6,900 nucleotides of DNA from assembly GCA_023422005.1 (NCBI GenBank), contig JAEZSC010000148.1:1-6900 (forward strand), read 5' to 3'. This document shows positions 5,859-6,900 of the stretch, piece after piece. The notes below the pieces were generated by a model. The model was not told the origin of the DNA, searched no databases, and saw nothing but the letters and a program-made list of their open reading frames with translations. The stretch comes from Bacillota bacterium. Lineage in GTDB: Bacteria > Bacillota > Clostridia > Christensenellales > UMGS416. How positions within the stretch are numbered: the first letter of the stretch is position 1; the number at the start of each line of letters is the position of its first letter. A program made the position numbers and the translations under genes.

Positions 5859-6623
5859 TCAATCCAGTCCCAGTTTCGCAAGGTTATCCAGGCTCATCTT
5901 CAGGCTGTCAAAGGGGTCCCTTTGGCAGACGTCCTGCTCTACGATGTGCCAACGCACGCCGATCTCCCGGCATACCTTGAGGATCTGGGGCCAGTTCAGG
6001 TTGCCCTCGCCGATCTCGGCCATGATGGGGCCGTGGGCGTTCAGGTCATACACCATGTCCTTGAAGTGCACAACCTCCACGCGGCCGTTGAGCTTGCGCA
6101 GCCAGTGGATCACGTCGCCGCCGCCGGCCTGTATCCAATAGGTGTCCGGCTCAAACTGCACAGCGCTGCCGCACTCCTCCAGCAGGATGTCCATGCCGGT
6201 CTGCGCACCGAAGCGGGTGAACTCGAAGTTGTGGTTGTGATAGACAAAGGTGTGCCCCGCGTCGCGGATAACCTGGGCGATGGGCGTGATCAGGCCCGCA
6301 AACTCCTTGTAGCCCTCGGCGCTGCCACGGAAACGGTCGGGCATGGAGCCCAGGCCGATGTAGGGGCAGTCCAACAGCACATGGTCGCGGATGACGCTCT
6401 CCAGATCACCACTCAGCGCGTCGAAGCTGACGTGGGTCGCACAGATCGTAAGGCCGTATTTGTCGGCCAGCGCCTTCAGGTCGCAGGGCGGGATGGGGCC
6501 CAAACCGCTGGCCTGCACGGCCTTCCAGCCGTCCTCGGCCAGGCGCTCGAAGCCCTCATCGATGGCATCCGGCGTCTGCATCTGGGCGCGCAGCGTGTAC
6601 AGCTGCGCCGCGAGCTTGGTCAT
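5859..6623 (-). CDS. Sugar phosphate isomerase/epimerase, xylose-isomerase-like TIM barrel
   Basis: The 254-residue product belongs to the AP-endonuclease-2/xylose-isomerase-like family (PF01261), metal-dependent TIM-barrel enzymes that isomerise or epimerise sugars, inositols or their oxidised forms. In order are AAQLYTLR (5-12, first strand), ATHVS (62-66), VYHNHNFEF (127-135), FEPDTYWIQAGGGD (157-170), VVHFKD (184-189), EIGEGNLNWP (203-212) and IVEQD (227-231). The likely metal ligands are Glu158 or Asp160, His186 and Glu229, by analogy with the family. The 'GGGD' after 'TYWIQA' is typical of the sugar-isomerase branch. The start at 6623 is chosen over the in-frame ATG at 6644 because GAAGGG (6630-6635) precedes it by six bases, while the earlier ATG has no such site. 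No signal peptide is present. It lies 47 bases after purL and 16 bases before the solute-binding lipoprotein. The family is secure, the sugar is not. Confidence 0.88.
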   Translation of the reverse strand: MTKLAAQLYTLRAQMQTPDAIDEGFERLAEDGWKAVQASGLGPIPPCDLKALADKYGLTICATHVSFDALSGDLESVIRDHVLLDCPYIGLGSMPDRFRGSAEGYKEFAGLITPIAQVIRDAGHTFVYHNHNFEFTRFGAQTGMDILLEECGSAVQFEPDTYWIQAGGGDVIHWLRKLNGRVEVVHFKDMVYDLNAHGPIMAEIGEGNLNWPQILKVCREIGVRWHIVEQDVCQRDPFDSLKMSLDNLAKLGLD

Positions 6624-6629
6624 CGTGAT

Positions 6630-6635
6630 CCCTTC
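6630..6635 (-). promoter_or_regulatory. Ribosome binding site that decides the isomerase start
   Basis: On the minus strand GAAGGG is followed by six bases and then the ATG at 6623-6621. The other in-frame ATG, at 6644, would place this site inside the coding sequence and has no purine-rich sequence of its own. Confidence 0.7.
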
Positions 6636-6670
6636 TCTTTGCATAGGATGGGCGATAGATGAACTACGCC

Positions 6671-6900
6671 CTATTTGTAATATTCAACACCCGACGCAAA
6701 TATCCTGCTGTCATACCGGCCATCCACGTTTCGGTACACGCCGGCGCCCCAGCGCTCGCTGTGGCCCATTTTACCAAACACGCGGCCATCGGGGCTTAAG
6801 AGCCCCTCCACGGCGTGCAGCGAACCGTTGGGGTTGTCCGGGCACCCATAGGTTGGCCGGCCGGCGCCGTCGGCATACTGCGTGGCGATCTGCCCGGCGG
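6671..6900 (-). CDS. purL: Phosphoribosylformylglycinamidine synthase, C-terminal fragment
   Basis: The last 75 codons of a minus-strand gene run from the window edge to TAG at 6673-6671. The peptide contains GQIATQYAD, NPNGSLHAVEG, LSPDGRVFGKMGHSER and ends FASGVEYYK. This matches the C-terminus of the long single-chain PurL used by many Clostridia, where the glutamine amidotransferase domain is fused to the synthase. The enzyme makes FGAM from FGAR, glutamine and ATP in step four of purine synthesis. 'GHSER' supplies the His and Glu of the Cys-His-Glu amidotransferase triad; the Cys lies outside the window. A separate small PurQ subunit would also end with an amidotransferase region, but 'NPNGS..A.EG..SPDGRVFGKMGHSER' is more like the fused form. 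No terminator is visible before the isomerase gene, so read-through is possible. Confidence 0.88.
   Translation of the reverse strand, partial: AGQIATQYADGAGRPTYGCPDNPNGSLHAVEGLLSPDGRVFGKMGHSERWGAGVYRNVDGRYDSRIFASGVEYYK

Noticed and set aside
4760..5980. Plus-strand open frame of about 400 codons opposite the binding lipoprotein
   Set aside because: Its translation is repetitive in His, Gln and Arg without a domain, while the minus strand encodes a lipoprotein with a clear signal peptide and family motifs.
6650..6671. GGGCG/CGCCC inverted repeat between purL and the isomerase gene
   Set aside because: Only 5 bp with a 12-base loop and no T-run on the minus strand; too weak to call a terminator.

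Overview
The window is GC-rich bacterial DNA with tightly packed genes, strong GGAGG-type ribosome binding sites and a strong bias to G or C at third codon positions. A lipobox lipoprotein, a BMP-type lipoprotein end and the C-terminus of a PurL that carries its own glutamine amidotransferase end suggest a GC-rich anaerobic member of the Clostridia (Bacillota), perhaps a gut lineage. That placement is an inference from gene style, not from a marker gene. No rRNA, tRNA, CRISPR array, transposase or phage gene was seen.

Left part, plus strand. Bases 1-182 are the 3' end of a BMP/PnrA-like (nucleoside-type) substrate-binding lipoprotein, closed by a strong intrinsic terminator (247-284). A consensus-like promoter (341-369) then starts a two-gene unit. 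The first gene is a 254-residue PHP-domain metal-dependent hydrolase (387-1151). The second, coupled one base after its stop, is a 555-residue CehA/McbA-type metallohydrolase (1153-2820). After a 193-base spacer full of inverted repeats comes a 498-residue GH63/trehalase-like (alpha/alpha)6 glycosidase (3014-4510). None of these three enzymes has a signal peptide, so all should work in the cytoplasm.

Right part, minus strand, convergent with the left. In transcription order it holds the C-terminus of purL (complement of 6671-6900), a xylose-isomerase-like TIM-barrel sugar isomerase/epimerase (complement of 5859-6623), and a solute-binding lipoprotein (complement of 4820-5842). No ATPase or permease is present. 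The 309-base convergent gap (4511-4819) has no gene but holds a series of hairpins that probably end transcription, mainly of the minus-strand genes.

Together the non-purine genes look like an accessory carbohydrate or organophosphate-ester catabolic neighbourhood: uptake lipoproteins, a glycosidase, a sugar isomerase and two PHP-type hydrolases. The substrate cannot be named from sequence. I see no clear evidence of a wholly new system. The best leads are the coupled PHP + CehA/McbA pair beside the glycosidase, the structured leader before the glycosidase, the hairpin array in the convergent gap, and the orphan binding protein behind purL.
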